From contig CM073328.1 of assembly GCA_037043015.1 (NCBI GenBank), positions 4,327,409 to 4,391,408 of the forward strand: 64,000 nucleotides of DNA, given 5' to 3'. How positions within the stretch are numbered: position 1 is the stretch's first letter; each line of letters starts with the position of its first letter. Positions 34,985 to 45,018 of the stretch are shown piece by piece. The DNA comes from Bryum argenteum. Its lineage: Eukaryota; Streptophyta; Bryopsida; Bryales; Bryaceae. The position numbers were made by a program, and so were the translations under genes. The notes beneath the pieces were generated by a model. That model was given only the letters and a program-made list of their open reading frames with translations. It did not search any database and was not told the origin of the DNA.

Positions 34985-36652
34985 ACGGCAGCAACCGGTA
35001 CCCTCCTCTTCACAAGACCCTTTCTAGGTGCGGCTTTCACACCATTTTCTTTTGAAATAATTGCCCCGAGTACACTTGTCTTTACAACTACCTTCGTCAT
35101 TATCTCTTCCATTCTCCTTAGAGACGGCCACTCGTATGGAACTTCTCTTTACAACCCCCTTCGTTTTCACTAGTCATCTTTTCAGTTTGCTCGGACCATT
35201 TTGGTCTGAAACAACAACTTCATCTTCTTTAGGAAGGACAACCTTGTTCAGAGAGGTCACCTTCCTTTTCTTTAGAAATGGTGACTCCATCTTGCTTTGA
35301 AGTTGCAACTCCATTAGAGTGTTTCAAAATGGTGACTCCATCCTCTTTTTTACTTGCAATTCTATTTTTCTTTAACCCCTAACTCTCCTTGAAGCCCGAA
35401 ATGGGTTTTTGCATTTTTGGGCAGCCTAGATGAAGGGGTTAGAAGTAGTAATTTTGCCCAAGAGTTTTATTGCGTCCTCCTTATACTGCAAAGTGTATGT
35501 GGTAAAATTTGCAAAGTCAAATCCCAATTTTTAAATCTTTTAGAACGATCCTTGGGTTGCGAGCCGAGATGTGGCAGCTCAAAATAGCAAGTTCTTTTAA
35601 TTTATTTTTTTTGAAACATGTTCATTACTAAATCATTACTCAAATTTCAAAGTGACTCAAGTCAAAAAGTTTACCAATTTTACAAGGGCAGCCTCTAAGA
35701 ATTTCAAAACCAATCTTTGCAATGCCCAAAAAATCTTGGGAGACAAACTTTGGATGTTATGATCTCTCAAATGGTAAACATCCAACGGTCAAATTTTTGA
35801 ACAATAATCAAGTATATTCTTAAGTACAAGATCTTACGGTTGGAAGCTTTAAAAAAGGAAAAGAAATTAGTTCACACCCCCACAAGTGCTTAGAGGTAGA
35901 GAATTGCAGTCTTGAGGTTTCAAGCTCCCAAAAAACACCAAGGAGATTTAGGGGTTAAAAGACCATCTCCATTTTGTTTTGGAATCCACACATTATCTAC
36001 CCTTGATTTTAGAGTCTTCGGCATCGTCGACTCGGACTCATCGCTGCATGCATCCGCTTTGAGCTTCCGCTTCACTACTAGAGTCTTTCGCACTTCATCT
36101 CTTTTCTTCCGACCATTGGTTGTCTTTAAAGCACGGTCCAAGTTGAGGTCTCATGCTTCTTGTAGTGATAACGGCTTCTCAAGCTTTTTCACTGTATCGT
36201 TATAGCTACAACAAAAGACTTGAGAACCATTTGAAATGAAGTGAGTGTCTTTGTTAGATAGCGTGTAACATGTTGATACTTGTCCTCCTCCGAGCGCTTG
36301 CTCGTATGTATACACCTTGTACTCCTCCATGCAGTCATGCATACGTGAATAAACACATATTAAGGCAAATCCACATCCACAAAATCTTGCAAGAATAGCC
36401 ATGTTGCTTTTGAGCAAAGGGATTTGACAATCAAAATAAACACCACAAGAGAAAGATATAACATTAATTTGTTGTGGTACTCACCTTAATGAGATGTGTG
36501 AGAGGAACACCACATTGTGAACATGGAGCCAATGTAAGGGCCAGCAATTTCCCACATTCAAAACAAAGTGTGAGATGGCTACACGTGTTACTGCCGTAAA
36601 CATCCTTGCTTGTGTGACATTGTGAGCACCTCCTCTCCAATACGAGGTTCAT
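34985..36652 (-). pseudogene. RING-linker family pseudogene I
   Basis: Paralogue of copy H. The RING exon (36652-36482) is still open and keeps all ligands (CGH has become CSH). Exon 2 has TGA in place of the Trp codon of the linker end (after LEKPLSLQEA). A 579-bp MITE splits it at 35376-35954. The sequence 5' of the first ATG has been replaced or deleted together with the promoter of H. The tail repeats beyond the MITE are open in the expected frame, so H and I complement each other in which parts survive. Confidence 0.8.
35376..35954. mobile_element. MITE with CCCCTAA termini inserted in pseudogene I
   Basis: TTAA|CCCCTAACTCTCCTTG at the left and CAAGGAGATTTAGGGG|TTAA at the right: 16-bp inverted repeats with one mismatch and TTAA on both sides. 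The paralogous site in copy H (about 20557) is uninterrupted (CTTTAAAAGA), which proves insertion with TTAA duplication. Same family as 476-1332. No transposase. Confidence 0.85.
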
Positions 36653-37513
36653 GGTCTCCTCCTCTTCAATAATCGCACTTGTCGAATTATCATTATTTTA
36701 AAATCACAAAAGGATTATATTTTGATATATCGGCAATTTAGTTCTTGAAACTACATGTCACTCAATTCATTTTGACTAGGATAGTCTGGGAATCATAATT
36801 TGATTGGAGTAGGAGAAAATGGTAGAAAGGTGACATTTGTAGTGACACTTGTCATTATAGCAAAAAATACCTATTTAAATCTTGCTTTTAACAACATCAA
36901 AATAAATTTTTATATTTGTCACTTTTTCTTGAATTTTTGTTATTTTTATATAGTGAAAGCAGAATTAAATAAGCTCTCTTGCCTCAATAGGGACAAGTCA
37001 CAACGGGCGTCACATTTTGTGCAATTTTTAACTAGTGGTGGGAGTGAAAACTTCTTAGAGCTTTTATATTTGTACATATATAAGCTGTGAAATCCTCAAC
37101 TTAGTATGTAAGATTTACTCAAAATTCTTAAAACGAGAAGATGTGTAGAGCAACAAGAATGAGAAGAAAATTGGTAGATTTTTGTGATTTGATTTTAGAT
37201 GGCTTCAATTTGTGTGTATTTTGTATTGAAAAACAAAATCGGCTTAGTGTGATCTTAAACCAACTATTGCTTTGTACATGAAAGTTAAGGTACAAGCTTA
37301 TACAAAGAAAATACTCTATGTAAATTTATAAAGAATAGATTACTAGTATCCCAACTTTTTTCAGTATAAATAGTTAGACCATGAGCTTTCAAAAATTTGA
37401 ACACTCCTTTTTATTCAAATTTTGGACAAAAAGTTTGAAAATTTTGGACATGCCAGATTTCCAATTAATTATGTACAAATTTGAGATTCGTGGAGGGTAT
37501 GCTCAAAATAAAT

Positions 37514-37849
37514 GTTCTTATAATGTTCTCATTTTCATATGAATAACTAGGTTAAAAGGTTGAGTATGCCCATCAAAAGGTCTACATATTGATTTGGCTT
37601 ATCAAATCTTTATACATTTACCTTCAAGAAGATGGTATACAAGAAGAAGGAAAATTGTGGAACTTAGCCTACAAAGTAAACACAAGGGAAGCTATTCTAT
37701 ACTATTTGGCTCATGCCAAGTGCATTTGAGCAAAATACCAAACCAATTGAGCTAAGAAAATACAACAAACACGTTTATCATTATCATAATTTCAAAAATG
37801 ACAAATAAAATATCGACAATTCGTTCCAAAATAGTACTCAACACTCAAC
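37514..37849. other. Intergenic, nothing seen
   Basis: AT-rich sequence between the end of the segmental duplication and the start of the promoter satellite. Confidence 0.4.
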
Positions 37850-38536
37850 ATCAAGGCTTTAATCTAGTACCAAGAATATGGTTTACCAAACAAACAAACC
37901 AGAGTTTCAAATCATCAATATACAACACTAGGCTTCAATGTAGTACTTAGTAAGAAGGCGTTTAGGCTTTAATACAAAACTCCAAGATTGGCTGCACTCT
38001 GTTACACAAGACTAAGGTTTCAATTCCCAAGGCATCAATTTAGTAATCAACATCAAGGCTATCATCTATCATGCAATAGTCATCATGTGTTTAACCTAGC
38101 TACCACATAGCATGAGGTTTCAATTTACTTTTACCCACCAAGACTTCATATTACTTCCTAACACCAAGGCTCCAAATTACGCAATACAAAGCCTCCAATC
38201 TACGCAACATTGAGGATCCAATTAATGTAGGCAACACAAAGGCCTCAAATTACATAAAATCAATAACAAGGCTTCAATCTACTTCTCAGCACTGAAATTT
38301 GAATCTACTCAATATCGAGGCTTCAATGTAATAATACATTAATACTCAATGCCCGAGGCTCTAATGTAATTTTTTCTCATTAATTACTTCATATAAACAA
38401 TGCTGCAAACTACTTCCATTGGGTTTTGCTTAACTTCTCACACCAAGGCTTCAATTTGTTACTCACCACCGAGGCTTCAATTTGTTACTCACCACCGAGG
38501 CTTCAATTTGTTTCTCACCGAGGCTCTTCATTAAGC
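37850..38536 (+). promoter_or_regulatory. GAGGCTTCAAT promoter satellite of RING gene C
   Basis: About 25 degenerate units of 25-28 bp, consensus near CAACACCGAGGCTTCAAT plus TTACTACT. The three units next to the TATA box (38440-38520) are nearly identical; divergence grows upstream. The same array with the same TATA box and leader occurs at 13.2-13.45 kb (-), 40.28-40.53 kb (+) and 62.2-62.3 kb (+). Its fixed place next to promoters suggests clustered binding sites; a promoter-embedded satellite is the alternative. Confidence 0.65.
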
Positions 38537-38543
38537 TATATAA
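38537..38543 (+). promoter_or_regulatory. TATA box of RING gene C
   Basis: TATATAA within AAGCTATATAAGC, followed by the conserved leader ACTTCTTTTCATTCGCACAC at +20 to +40. The ATG is about 290 bp downstream. Confidence 0.65.
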
Positions 38544-38829
38544 GCATGGCACACCCGGACTTCTTTTCATTCGCACACTTGATTTTTATTAATCCAAGGT
38601 TGTTGACTTCTTCTCATTGTGTGTCCATTTAGAGGCCTGAGTGTAGTGTCTGCTCAAACTTACTTGATCCTCAACACCGATCCTTAGGTTTTCAAGAAAA
38701 CAAGACATCCCATTTACCGTAGCTTTATCAAGGATTATAGAAGCCTAGATTGACCCCAACATCCTCTTCTCATCCCCACGATTGTGAACAATCGATTAGT
38801 GTTTGTAAGTAGAAGAAGCTTATTTTAGA

Positions 38830-39615
38830 ATGAGTAATGCCAAGCTTGACGTGGATTTGAAGAAGAATTGTAAGGATTGTGGGGCAACAACATGCCTCTA
38901 CCGCATCAACTGCCGTCACTTAACTCTATGCTATTTTTGTGCCAAAAACATGTACCACACTACCGCTCAATGTCCTCATTGCACGAGTTCTCTCAAGTAC
39001 CTCATCTTGGTAAGTGCAAACATATCTTTTCTCCATCAACACAATGAGAACTAGTCTTGCAATCATCTCCTCAATAAGCAACACATACCATCTCGTCCTC
39101 ATACCCACTTGTTTTTTTGTATGTGTCTAATTCAATTGAGTCACAATATGCAGGGAGAGAAGGACCCGATGTATTATCATTTGTCCAAGGAAGGCGTTCA
39201 GTATAGCAACTCGCCTGAACCTCCACCAATTCTCGAAGTAGCTGCGACTCCAAGTAAGGGAATAATAAAGCGGAAGGCTAAAGCAAATGATGAGCCTCAA
39301 TGTAGCAGCAACAAGAGGTTGAAGCCTCACCAGAAGGTGAAGCCTATCGTGCCATGCGAGAATGTGATAATTGAAGGTGAGAGAAAGACACCGATAAAGA
39401 AGGTAGTTGTGAAGAAGAGTGTAGAGTTTGTCATTTCAAAGCGAAATGATGTAAGGAAAATGGATGCAATACCACTGAAGACAAAGGAAGATGAGAAGAC
39501 TAGTGTTCAATTTGCAACCCCTGGTCAAAGTACTTTTGTTAGTGAAGAAGATCGTGTTAAGAGATGGAATGCTCTTCTGTTGGCATGTAAACTTAGTGAT
39601 AGCCCATTACCTTAA
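38830..39615 (+). CDS. RING-linker family protein, copy C (intact, 2 exons)
   Basis: Exons 38830-39009 (60 aa) and 39154-39615; donor TTG|GTAAGT, acceptor ATATGCAG|GGAG, phase 0; 213 residues. The RING ligands are Cys14, Cys17, Cys28, His30, Cys34, Cys37, Cys48, Cys51, the same spacing as in the 62.56 kb gene. Exon 2 starts GEKDPMYYHLSKEG, shorter than the linker of the minus-strand copies, then runs into a basic tail (IKRKAKANDEP, NKRLKPHQKV, ENVIIEGERKTPIKK) shared with the last exon of copy A. The C-terminal end (EEDRVKRWNALLLACKL) is unlike any other copy. Probably an E3-like ligase; partners unknown. Confidence 0.75.
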
Positions 39616-40279
39616 TCATTTTCTCCAAATACACAAGGCAGATCAAAATTTGATGATCTAATCAAGTATCTTCAATGTAATGCTTGACTCTTTTCTTGAA
39701 GCCGATACATAGAGAGTCTAATATGTATATAGCATGTGTGATTGGCTTAGTCGTGTGTGATTTAGGTTGAGAATACTTGTAAATATTATAAATCGTTATA
39801 AGATTCTTTTTCAAAAGTATTTGAACTTCATATTACTTGAATTTCACATTTCCAATTTCCATAGAATTTTCTAAGACCATTCAATAGTCATAGTACATTT
39901 GTACCATGACTAATGATTTCTTAGAGTTCCCAAGATATTATATTGTATAATCTTCCAAAGCAATATAGAGTTGTTATGATTCAATATGCGAAAATTGACA
40001 TAAAAATGAGTAATGGATATAAATGTAATTATTGTATTAGATATAATAGTGCTAAAAAGTTTATTGCTAGATTAGGTTTGCATGATATTTGTGAGAGTTT
40101 TACACCATTATATTGTAGCATATGAAGGCATTGAGCATGCCCTTAGATCCTCAATAACTATTTTGTACTATCCTCTCTGAATTAAGTACTTAATTGTATA
40201 AGTACTTAATTTGTGAATTTTGAGCAAGAAGTGTGATATACCAAGTGTACTAGAGCGTCAATCTACAACTTGACTCCAA
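39616..40279. other. Intergenic, 3' flank of gene C
   Basis: AT-rich; no gene seen. Short plus-strand open frames have no motif. Confidence 0.4.
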
Positions 40280-41420
40280 AGATTCAGAATTTTGCAGTTT
40301 TAAGGCATCAATTCTAAGCAAGAGCAAGGCTTCCATTTGATAGTACTTACCTAACACAAAAGCTCCAATTTACATCAGGGATTGGCTTCAATCTTTTTCA
40401 CCACTAAGGATTCAATGGATTTCAATTTAATTACGAGTGCAAGCGATTTTCTAACAACTAGGCTTCAATTTACATTTTAACACCGAGGCTTTCATCTACT
40501 ACTCAACACCCAAGCTTTGAAGTTGACGTATATAAGCTTAACCACATCCTTACTTTTTTCCATTTTCACTCTGCACTTTGATCAGTCAAAGGTTGTTGCT
40601 TTATTTTTCTTAGCAAATAGTTTTGTCCTTTTCCTAAGTCAAGTACATCTTTTGTGTAGTGTTCGAATAGTGGCAATTAGCACAACCTTGAACTTGCTTT
40701 TGAAGTCTCATAGTATACAAGATTAATACTCAACACCAAGGCTTGAGTTCTTAAGTGAACAAGAGCCATTTGTGGAGGCTTTTTCAATTCCTATATAAGC
40801 CTTGGCTCACCTTATCTTCTTCTCATTTCCACTCTCTTCTTTATATAAGCTCTGGCTGATCTTATCTTCTTCTCATTTCAACTCTTCTTTAATTTGAGGC
40901 GGTTAGCAATTTCTTATTGTATTTGTGACTAGGAGTCCATTTTGAGTAAAAGACGTTAAGGTCAAAGTCTAAGATGATACGTTATACCAAGAAATGCAGT
41001 ACAACAACATGCCTCTACCGCATCAATTGCAGCCACTTTACCCTCTCCTAAATTTGTTCCAAAGACATGTACCACACTTACGCTCATTATTTTCAATCCA
41101 ACAGTTCTCTCAAATACCTCGTCTTAGTGAGTGCAAATGTCTCTCTCCTTGATTGTAATACAATAAAAACTAATTTGGCAATCATGTCAAATAATGTCTT
41201 TCCTAACTCATCAAATCAAGTTTTTTTCTATATGTGTCTTATTCAATTGAGTCACAATATGCAAGGAGACAAGGACCACATGTATTATCATTTGTTCAAG
41301 GAAGGTATTCGATACACAAGCTTGTCAACTCCCCCACTTGTTCTACCCACTTGCCCTACTTCCACATGTTGGTGCAACTCTAAGTACGGCAATAAAAAAA
41401 TGTACTTAGATTGCAAGTAG
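40280..41420 (+). pseudogene. RING-linker family pseudogene D with its promoter array
   Basis: 40280-40528 is a GGCTTCAAT-type array ending in TATATAA at 40529. Two more TATATAAGC leaders follow at 40792 and 40842 (a roughly 50-bp tandem duplication including CTTATCTTCTTCTCATTTC). From about 40990 the RING exon is recognisable beside copy C (ACATGCCTCTACCGCATCAA) but has lost most Cys codons and has an in-frame TAA. The exon 2 relic (41255-41420: GDKDHMYYHLFKEG) ends early. Not functional. Confidence 0.75.
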
Positions 41421-41687
41421 AGCTCTTGTCACATTTTCTCAAAGAAGGTCGTGACAAGAGATGGAATGTTCTTTTGTTGGTATGTAAACTTACTTGTAGC
41501 CCATAACCTTGATTATTTTTAAAAAGATCATAAGGAGCTTTAAAGAATTCCTTAGTTGGTACAACAACATATAAAACATACCAAACATGTATAATTTGCT
41601 CGGAGAATCTCATAGTTTATTAGCACAATTTAATTAGAAATTGATGTGCTTGAAAAATAGGGTATGGATTTGAGTTAAAGTTACTTG

Positions 41688-41699
41688 TAAGTTTTGAAG
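41688..41699 (+). repeat. LINE target-site duplication, left copy
   Basis: TAAGTTTTGAAG, repeated exactly at 57341-57352 directly after the LINE tail. It fixes the left end of the LINE at 41700. Confidence 0.85.
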
Positions 41700-41819
41700 G
41701 TGATGCGGTCATACCAAGGCTACTACACCAGATCCCATCAGAACTCTGAAGTTAAGCGCCTTTGGGCCGGAATAGTAATGGGATGGGTGACCTCCCGGGA
41801 AGTCCCGGTGCTGCATCCA
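41700..41819 (+). rRNA. 5S rRNA-like sequence forming the 5' end of the LINE
   Basis: About 120 bp, colinear with plant 5S rRNA from GATGCGGTCATACC through GATCCCATCAGAACTC, AAGTTAAGCG, GGGATGGGTGACCTCC and GGGAAGTCCCGGTGCTGCATCC. The internal Pol III control region (A box, intermediate element, C box) is well kept. Differences are spread along the sequence, so as a rRNA gene it is probably not functional. Because the target duplication lies before it, it belongs to the LINE. The likely role is an internal promoter. Confidence 0.85.
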
Positions 41820-41838
41820 TTTTACAAACCTCCAATGC

Positions 41839-42170
41839 AAAGAAACTCCAGAATTTTCACATGCAACAAATACCTGACTTGAACACCTCCCCTTGTTTGA
41901 GAAGGTATTCCACTTGCAGAGCAAGAAGTACCAAGACTGCAAAGAGCACAACAAGCTCCAGCTCGAGACCGCGATCACGAAGAACCAAGACCGGAAGAAC
42001 CAAGACCTGCAATGTAAAGAAACTCCAGAATTTTCACATGCAACAAATACCTGACTTGAACACCTCCCCTTGTTTGAGAAGGTATTCCACTTGCAGAGCA
42101 AGAAGTACCAAGACTGCAAAGAGCACAACAAGCTCCAGCTCGAGACCGCGATCACGAAGAACCAAGACCG
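41839..42170 (+). repeat. Two 155-bp direct repeats (period 177) in the LINE 5' region
   Basis: 41839-41993 and 42016-42170 are nearly identical, starting AAAGAAACTCCAGAATTTTC and ending AAGAACCAAGACCG. Tandem 5' units are common in LINE promoters. The high identity implies a recent duplication. Confidence 0.85.
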
Positions 42171-42415
42171 CATATTCGCTCGTTGCCTGTCCCAACGGCA
42201 CCCACAAACTTCGGCAGCTCCAACCGCACACTTTGCGCCTTCCAATTGAGCCTTCGAGCCACATAAACAAGCTCTTGTGTCTTACATCTCAACTCCCCCA
42301 CTTTCGCACTAATCCGCCCCAACAAGTATACATGTGCAACATAAAACAAAAGCTTTTACTCCAGGCTCAACTCATGCCCTACACCTCACTTCACTACTCT
42401 ACATATAGCTCTTTA

Positions 42416-43486
42416 ATGAACATGAAAGTGACCCCTAAAAAGACCGACAATTACCCACCCACATTAAATCTCAACGCAATATTAAAAATCAAGCCTACCA
42501 TAAATCACATTTATTCTAACAAATCCTACAAAATCAACCACATAATGACAATACAAATAACACATATCTCACAACCTCAACCAAATAAAAAAGAAAAGAA
42601 AATTCTTAACCCCAATAGACATACTTTTTTATTATTATCATTGCACCACGTAATAAAATCTCTAACCAATAAATATCAAAATTTTACCCATGTTAAACAA
42701 AAAATCTTAACAAAACACATATTCATCACCATAACCCCAATATACAAATTTTTACTTAAATACCAAACCTCTATAACAACACAAACCTCCCAAACCTTGC
42801 CAAACCAATCCCCCAAACCCACACTAAAAAATAATTTTACACTAATACTACACCCCACCACCATAAACACACCCACACTAAATACAAAACCCCCACAAAA
42901 ACCTAACCCCTTGAAAAAACATAAAAGTATAATTTACACTTATACCAAACCAATAAATACACTAATTCACACCTACCCTAATATAAAAATCTCCTATAAT
43001 ACTTTCATAAATTTCATTGTAAATAGAAAACCCACTATAACATATAAACCCATACACTTAGAAAGAAATATAACAACTCAACCACAAAACCTTGCCACCA
43101 CAACCCATAAATACCAAAAAGTCTATTTTACAACTTATAAGTACCCCAAGTTGCTCACCTGGGGTTTTTGGGGACCCCAAGTACCCCAAGTTCTACACTT
43201 AGGGTTCTTAGGGACCCCAAGTACTACACTTGGGGTCCTAGGAGACTCCAAGTTCTTCACTTGGGGTCCTTGGGGACCCCAAGTACTGCACTTGGGATCC
43301 TTAAAGACCCCAAGTACCACAGTATGGGACCCCAAGTTGATGGATTGGGACAACACATTAATAGACTCCTCAATATATTGCATAGTCTATAAAATACAAA
43401 AAATAGCATCCAAAACACACCATTCCCATCAAACAACACAATCCCAATATACACACTTTCCCCACAACCATTACAAAGAGCCGCCG
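42416..43486 (+). CDS. LINE first open region (ORF1-like), no known domain
   Basis: The frame has no stop from inside the 5S part to the gypsy insertion. ATG 42416 is the first plausible start past the 5' repeats (an earlier in-frame ATG lies inside the 5S). The product is rich in Asn, Thr, Ile, Lys and Pro, with no zinc knuckle, RRM or coiled coil that I can see. The bias follows the near absence of G on this strand. It may be ORF1, or an upstream part of one polyprotein released by the 2A-like motif at 43601. The last part (43136-43340) is the palindrome array read through in frame. Confidence 0.45.
43136..43340. repeat. GC-rich array of self-complementary units inside the LINE
   Basis: Six degenerate units of about 36 bp, each of the form ACTTGGGGTCC..GGACCCCAAGT with a TACTRC-like spacer. 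Every unit can fold on itself or pair with its neighbours. It interrupts otherwise G-poor sequence between the two parts of the LINE frame, just 150 bp before a well-placed ATG (43487). Confidence 0.85.
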
Positions 43487-44534
43487 ATGCCCAATCTTAA
43501 TTCAAATAATATTCTCTACCTCCAAACATACACCCACTTACACCACCATAAACCAAAACTCAACACTCTCAAAGGCAAATTTATCCCAAACTTCATGTTC
43601 CTCCTACTTTGCGGTGACATCGAATCAAACCCAGGACCTATGCCAAACGTCCTGCACTCACATCCCGCCAGGCATAGAAGGCTTAACAAAACATACTTTA
43701 TTCCCAGCACAATCATGCTATATCCACAATACAAACACCTTGCAAAAATATTCTCCCCAACAATCCAGATTACACACCCAGACCACAAAACAACTATCAA
43801 CAAATATCCATCTTTAACACAATACATACACAACCACCTCCAATTCCCACCGCCAAACTTCCTATTTGCACTAATTACCACCATTGGCCCTCTACTAACG
43901 CTATGCGAACAACACATACTCTTAAACCCTTCTCCTGATTGGACTACATCACTACTTAACAAACTTTCCCGTTTACCAAACCTCCCCTCCCGACACTTAA
44001 GTACCCCACACCCTTACACCAAATTCTTGGAAACACATCAACACATCATTACGCCTTCCAACAAGATACACACTGAACTATATAAATACATTACAAACTT
44101 AAACACCAATGTAACCCTACAAACACTTATGATTGAATTTCCATACCTACCAAACGAACTACTCGTCGAAGCTTTAAGATGCAAATGTCCAATTCCTGAA
44201 TACTCACACCCACCACCACTTCCAATCACTCCTCCCATTCAACCCCAGACCCAAACTACAACCCACCAAAGCACACTTATGACTACTTGGAACGCTGCTT
44301 CACTCAACACTGCACTTCCCAACATACACCAACTCACCGAAAACCTTCCCGCAATTATTACCATACAAGAAACCAAACTCACTGCAAACAAATCTACCAA
44401 ACACACACAACGACTACTACCACAATACAAGCTCATTTTTAATAATACACATGCCTTCACTCGTTGTATACAACAAAGATTCCGATACACACCCACTAGA
44501 GGAGGTCTTCTTACACTAATACACCGCAGCTATG
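43487..44534 (+). CDS. LINE ORF2 N-terminal part: 2A-like motif and start of APE endonuclease
   Basis: ATG 43487 lies in a good context (GCCGCCGATGC). About 50 residues on comes LLLCGDIESNPGP, a canonical 2A-like motif. After about 220 further residues the APE-type endonuclease starts (TTWNAASL, then IQETKL with its catalytic Glu). The frame is cut at 44534 by the gypsy element and continues at 50699 (SY|VS junction). Known 2A-like motifs separate proteins during translation or act as N-terminal signals; which applies here is unknown. Confidence 0.8.
43601..43639 (+). other. 2A-like translational separation motif
   Basis: Encodes LLLCGDIESNPGP: all conserved positions of D-x-E-x-NPG-P are present. 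The separation point would be between Gly (43634-43636) and Pro (43637-43639). Confidence 0.85.
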
Positions 44535-44544
44535 TGTCACGGAC

Positions 44545-44815
44545 ATACACAAGAAGTTTCTAGAAGGTTCTTCTAAAATATTCTCTGAAGATTCCCTAAA
44601 AGATTCCTCGAAGATTCCTTGAAGATTCCCTGTGTCACGGCCACGTACTAGGTAGACAACTTAGGAAGGTTCTAGAAGGTTCTAGAAGCTTCCGGAAACT
44701 TCTGGAAGTTCCTGGAAGTCTCTGGAAGTTTTTGGAAGGTCTTTGAAGTTTCCGGAAGGCCCTGGAAGCTTCTGGAAGGTCTTGGAAGTTCTTGGAAGGT
44801 CCTAGAAGGTCCTAG
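44545..44815 (+). promoter_or_regulatory. Array of heat-shock-element-like half sites in the LTR
   Basis: A perfect GAAgtTTCtaGAAggTTC lies at about 44551. A second stretch from about 44660 has GAA on a strict 10-bp period for some 14 units with TTC or near-TTC midway, i.e. nGAAnnTTCn tandem sites. In between, GAAGATTCC recurs three times. It lies 40-300 bp upstream of the TATA box and is repeated in the 3' LTR. Arrangement of this kind binds heat-shock factors in eukaryotes. Confidence 0.7.
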
Positions 44816-44852
44816 GTTGAGGAAGGTTCTGGAGAACCTTCTTCTTAGCTAG

Positions 44853-44860
44853 TATATATA
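44853..44860 (+). promoter_or_regulatory. TATA box of the gypsy LTR
   Basis: TATATATA; the predicted transcription start, about 33 bp downstream, falls on GTCTCGACAA at 44886-44895. Confidence 0.7.
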
Positions 44861-45018
44861 GGAGTCGAGGCCGAGGGCAACCTCGGTCTCGACAACGCAT
44901 CTCTTGGAGCTCTAGCTCATCTCTCTTGTTGTTGTTCGTACTCTTCTTGTTAATTCAAGCTCTGTCGAGTTCTTGTTAGTTTCACATATTCTTATCATAC
45001 ATTTCCGTGTCCCCGACG

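Larger units (their letters stand above)
29098..37513. repeat. Segmental duplication, right copy
   Basis: Direct, colinear partner of 13553-22988; see that entry for the order of parts. Gene G corresponds to F and pseudogene I to H. Divergence is high enough that many small indels are visible, so this is not a recent or assembly-made duplicate. Confidence 0.8.
44535..45018 (+). repeat. 5' LTR
   Basis: Starts TGTCACGG and ends CCCCGACG where the 3' LTR has CCCTGACA, so the terminal A has changed. Contains the GAA/TTC array, a TATA box at 44853-44860 and the predicted RNA start near 44886. Confidence 0.93.

Noticed and set aside
37850-38520. CRISPR-like array
   Set aside because: Degenerate 25-28 bp tandem units without distinct spacers in a eukaryotic promoter.
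41700-41819. A genuine 5S rRNA gene locus
   Set aside because: Single diverged copy, not in a 5S array, and inside the LINE target duplication.
41762-42415. Protein start inside the 5S sequence for the 933-codon LINE frame
   Set aside because: The ATG lies within the 5S control region and the frame passes through the 5' tandem repeats; later ATGs at 42416 and 43487 are more credible.
42034-44496. Minus-strand open frames opposite the LINE
   Set aside because: They arise from the G-poor plus strand, which makes stop codons rare on the complement; no motifs.
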